NCBI GenBank assembly: GCA_021772195.1
Contig: JAJFML010000189.1
Location: 1 to 8,243 of the forward strand
Length of the DNA: 8,243 nt
Direction: 5' to 3'
Origin: Chlamydiota bacterium
GTDB lineage: Bacteria > Chlamydiota > Chlamydiia > Chlamydiales > SM23-39
The notes below the pieces were generated by a model, which saw only the letters and a list, made by a program, of their open reading frames with translations, was not told the DNA's origin and ran no database searches. Position 1 is the first letter of the stretch, and each line of letters begins with the position of its first letter. Shown one piece after another: positions 7,502 to 8,243 of the stretch. Position numbers and translations under genes: made by a program.

Positions 7502-8243
7502 CTTTAACCGCATCCACAAAACATTTTACACGGTCAGGATCCATATCGGGTTTAAGTCCATGCCCTAAATTGATTATATGGCCTCTTTTTTCCACTTGAG
7601 ACAATGTTCTTTTTACCTCTTTTTGAATCTCTTCTTTAGATGCATAGAGAAGGTCTGGGTCAAAGTTACCTTGAATGGTAATTTCGTCTGGCACCATCTT
7701 ACGAATCTCTCCAAGGCTCTCATGCCAATCAAATGAGATAGCAGATGGCCGAGAAGCTATCATCTCACTTACATAAAGCGTCGATCCTCTTGCAAAAGAG
7801 ATGACTGGCACTTTCTTGCTTTTGACAAAATCAATGAGCTCTTGGTTGTAAGGAAGAGAAAAGGTCTTGTATAGATCTTTTGGCAAGATATAGGCCCAAG
7901 AATCAAAGATTTGAATTGCATCTACTCCCGATTTGATTTGTAGATCTAGATAGGCTTTTGTCACATCTGTAATCTTTCGAAGAAGAGCGTGGAAGCTTTC
8001 AGGCTCTTGATAGATCCACTTCTTAGAGACGTTGGACGGTTTTGTCTCAGTCAAATAGCAAGAAACAGTATAAGGAGCACCACAAAAACCAATGAGAGGC
8101 ACGTTTAGCTTTTTTTTCATGGAAGAAATAGCCTCGCCCACAAATAAGAGCGCATCTGGATCATGTCGAAGAGAAGTATCTTTTTGAACCTGAGGAGTAA
8201 TAACAGGGCCAATCCCCTCTTTAAAATCGAGATCAAGCCCAAG
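7494..8243 (-). CDS. hemE: Uroporphyrinogen decarboxylase, C-terminal part (5' end outside window)
   Basis: HemE removes four carboxyl groups from uroporphyrinogen III to give coproporphyrinogen III, the substrate of the HemN encoded next. The frame stays open to the right edge, so about 249 of the family's ~340-350 residues are visible, and the N-terminus with the RQAGRYxPEY motif lies outside. An internal GTG at 8141 is not the start, because the codons before it read LGLDLDFKEGIGP and then TPQV, typical HemE sequence. Also visible are GFCGAPYTVSCYL (fragment residues 52-64, with Y63 at the place of the active-site tyrosine, Tyr164 in the human enzyme), FDSWAY, ISFDWH, QGNFDPDLLY and NLGHGLKPDMDP near the C-terminus, whose His is the conserved substrate-pocket histidine. 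The end overlaps the hemN start by 8 bases, so the two genes form one operon. The visible part is intact and no key residue is missing. Confidence 0.95.
   Translation of the reverse strand, partial: LGLDLDFKEGIGPVITPQVQKDTSLRHDPDALLFVGEAISSMKKKLNVPLIGFCGAPYTVSCYLTETKPSNVSKKWIYQEPESFHALLRKITDVTKAYLDLQIKSGVDAIQIFDSWAYILPKDLYKTFSLPYNQELIDFVKSKKVPVISFARGSTLYVSEMIASRPSAISFDWHESLGEIRKMVPDEITIQGNFDPDLLYASKEEIQKEVKRTLSQVEKRGHIINLGHGLKPDMDPDRVKCFVDAVKDA

Noticed and set aside
7494..8141. hemE as a complete short gene starting at GTG 8141
   Set aside because: The codons from 8243 to 8142 continue in frame with typical HemE sequence (LGLDLDFKEGIGP), so the GTG is internal and the gene is cut by the window edge.

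Overview
The window is AT-rich, densely packed bacterial DNA holding two gene blocks that converge near position 6170. The + strand carries a three-gene export operon (TolC-like outer-membrane channel, AcrB-type RND pump, MFS exporter). The - strand carries two haem-biosynthesis genes, hemE followed by hemN. The hemE-hemN order on one strand is known from Chlamydiae, where hemG usually follows. Together with the low GC, the poor Shine-Dalgarno signals and the tight packing, this suggests a Chlamydiales-like or similar Gram-negative host. That is inference; there is no rRNA or other marker gene here.

Layout. Positions 1-386 hold the 3' end of an unrecognised gene whose frame runs off the left edge. 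Positions 387-477 are a T/A-rich gap with overlapping inverted repeats. This gap also contains an in-frame hydrophobic stretch that looks like the missing signal peptide of the next gene. Positions 478-6160 are the efflux operon, in which both gene junctions are 4-base ATGA overlaps. After 18 bases, hemN lies on the - strand (6179 to 7501), overlapping the end of hemE by 8 bases. hemE is cut by the right edge.

How they work together. The RND pump keeps the full set of proton-relay residues of AcrB, and the TolC-like protein is its natural outer-membrane partner. The periplasmic adaptor (membrane fusion protein) that normally joins them is not in the operon, so it must be encoded elsewhere or the complex is unusual. 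The third gene is a TetA-like MFS drug exporter that would act at the inner membrane. HemE makes coproporphyrinogen III from uroporphyrinogen III, and HemN oxidises it without oxygen to protoporphyrinogen IX, so these are successive steps of one pathway.

The main points for a second look are the absent start codon for the channel's apparent signal peptide, the missing adaptor, and the coupled MFS gene. I saw no mobile element, CRISPR array, tRNA or rRNA, and nothing that I would call a new biological system.
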